This document shows, piece by piece, positions 6,486-6,806 of a DNA stretch of 6,806 bases. Below the pieces are notes generated by a model that was not told where the DNA came from, made no database searches, and was given only the letters and a program-made list of their open reading frames with translations. Positions within the stretch are counted from its first letter, which is position 1. Every line of letters begins with the position of its first letter. This DNA comes from an uncultured Ruminococcus sp. (GTDB lineage: Bacteria; Bacillota; Clostridia; Oscillospirales; Ruminococcaceae), in assembly GCF_946187255.1 (NCBI RefSeq), contig NZ_CAMHRZ010000184.1:1-6806 (forward strand). The letters are read 5' to 3'. Made by a program: the position numbers and the translations under genes.

Positions 6486-6806
6486 TCACCCCGCTATGAA
6501 CCTGCTAAGGAACTCCTTAGCTCTCGGGTGCTCGGGCGCGGTAAAGAACTTTTCGGGCGGTGCGTCCTCCACGATATACCCCTTGTCCATGAACAGTACT
6601 CTGTTTGATACATCACGGGCAAAATCCATCTCGTGAGTCACTATCAGCATGGTGAGGTCTTTCTTCGCCAGCTCTTTCATAACGTTCAGCACGTCGCCCA
6701 CCATCTCGGGGTCGAGTGCTGAGGTGGGCTCGTCAAACAGCAGCACCTCAGGGTCCATGCAAAGACCTCTTGCTATAGCTACACGCTGCTTCTGACCGCC
6801 CGAAAG
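6486..6806 (-). CDS. Polar amino acid ABC transporter ATPase, C-terminal part (GlnQ/HisP type)
   Basis: This is the C-terminal 106 residues of an amino acid importer ATPase. The N-terminus, with Walker A, lies beyond the window. The visible part opens exactly at the signature motif LSGGQKQR, followed by VAIARGL, Walker B ending in LLFDEPTSALDPE and the switch-histidine segment IVTHEM. It ends with the EHPRAKEFLSRFI tail typical of the GlnQ/HisP/ArtP group. DEPTSALDPE and the VTHEM-DFAR run are characteristic of this subfamily. The partner permease and binding protein are presumably upstream, outside the window. Which amino acid is carried cannot be told from the ATPase. The reading frame continues past 6806, so the first ATG visible inside the window (6758) is internal and not the start. 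Confidence 0.96.
   Translation of the reverse strand, partial: LSGGQKQRVAIARGLCMDPEVLLFDEPTSALDPEMVGDVLNVMKELAKKDLTMLIVTHEMDFARDVSNRVLFMDKGYIVEDAPPEKFFTAPEHPRAKEFLSRFIAG

Noticed and set aside
1..6806. tRNA, rRNA, CRISPR array, insertion sequence or phage genes
   Set aside because: Almost all of the window is accounted for by seven ordinary genes. The gaps show no cloverleaf, repeat-spacer array or transposase.

Overview
The window looks like chromosomal DNA from an anaerobic gut-type Firmicute. Codon use, strong GGAGG-type ribosome sites and protein style suggest a Ruminococcus-like member of the Oscillospiraceae. That taxon is an inference from style, not from a marker gene. All seven protein genes lie on the minus strand, so transcription runs from high to low coordinates. 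Coding density is high, and the only sizeable gaps are 143 bp and 184 bp.

There are two functional blocks. The first in transcription order (6806 down to about 4623) is the end of a longer operon. It holds the C-terminal part of a polar amino acid ABC transporter ATPase, a cytidylate kinase-like protein (7-bp gap) and an iron-dependent alcohol dehydrogenase (10-bp gap). It is closed by a strong intrinsic terminator at 4623-4664.

The second block (about 4583 down to 1, continuing outside the window) is a sensing and transport module. A near-consensus promoter drives an OmpR-type response regulator and a histidine kinase, which overlap by 4 nt through a TTG start. After a 143-bp gap come an ABC ATPase and an FtsX/MacB-type permease, which overlap by 7 nt. 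The permease is open through the whole of 1-1649 and its C-terminus lies outside the window. The 143-bp gap holds a candidate promoter, three A-rich direct repeats spaced 11 bp apart (a spacing typical of OmpR-family operators), and a nearly perfect 14-bp inverted repeat at the predicted transcription start. The simplest reading is that the two-component system senses an extracellular or envelope signal and controls the transporter, as in antimicrobial peptide or envelope-stress modules of Firmicutes. The substrate cannot be read from the sequence.

I found no RNA genes, mobile elements, CRISPR arrays or phage genes, and no clear sign of a new kind of system. The most distinctive signal is the regulatory architecture in 2449-2532.
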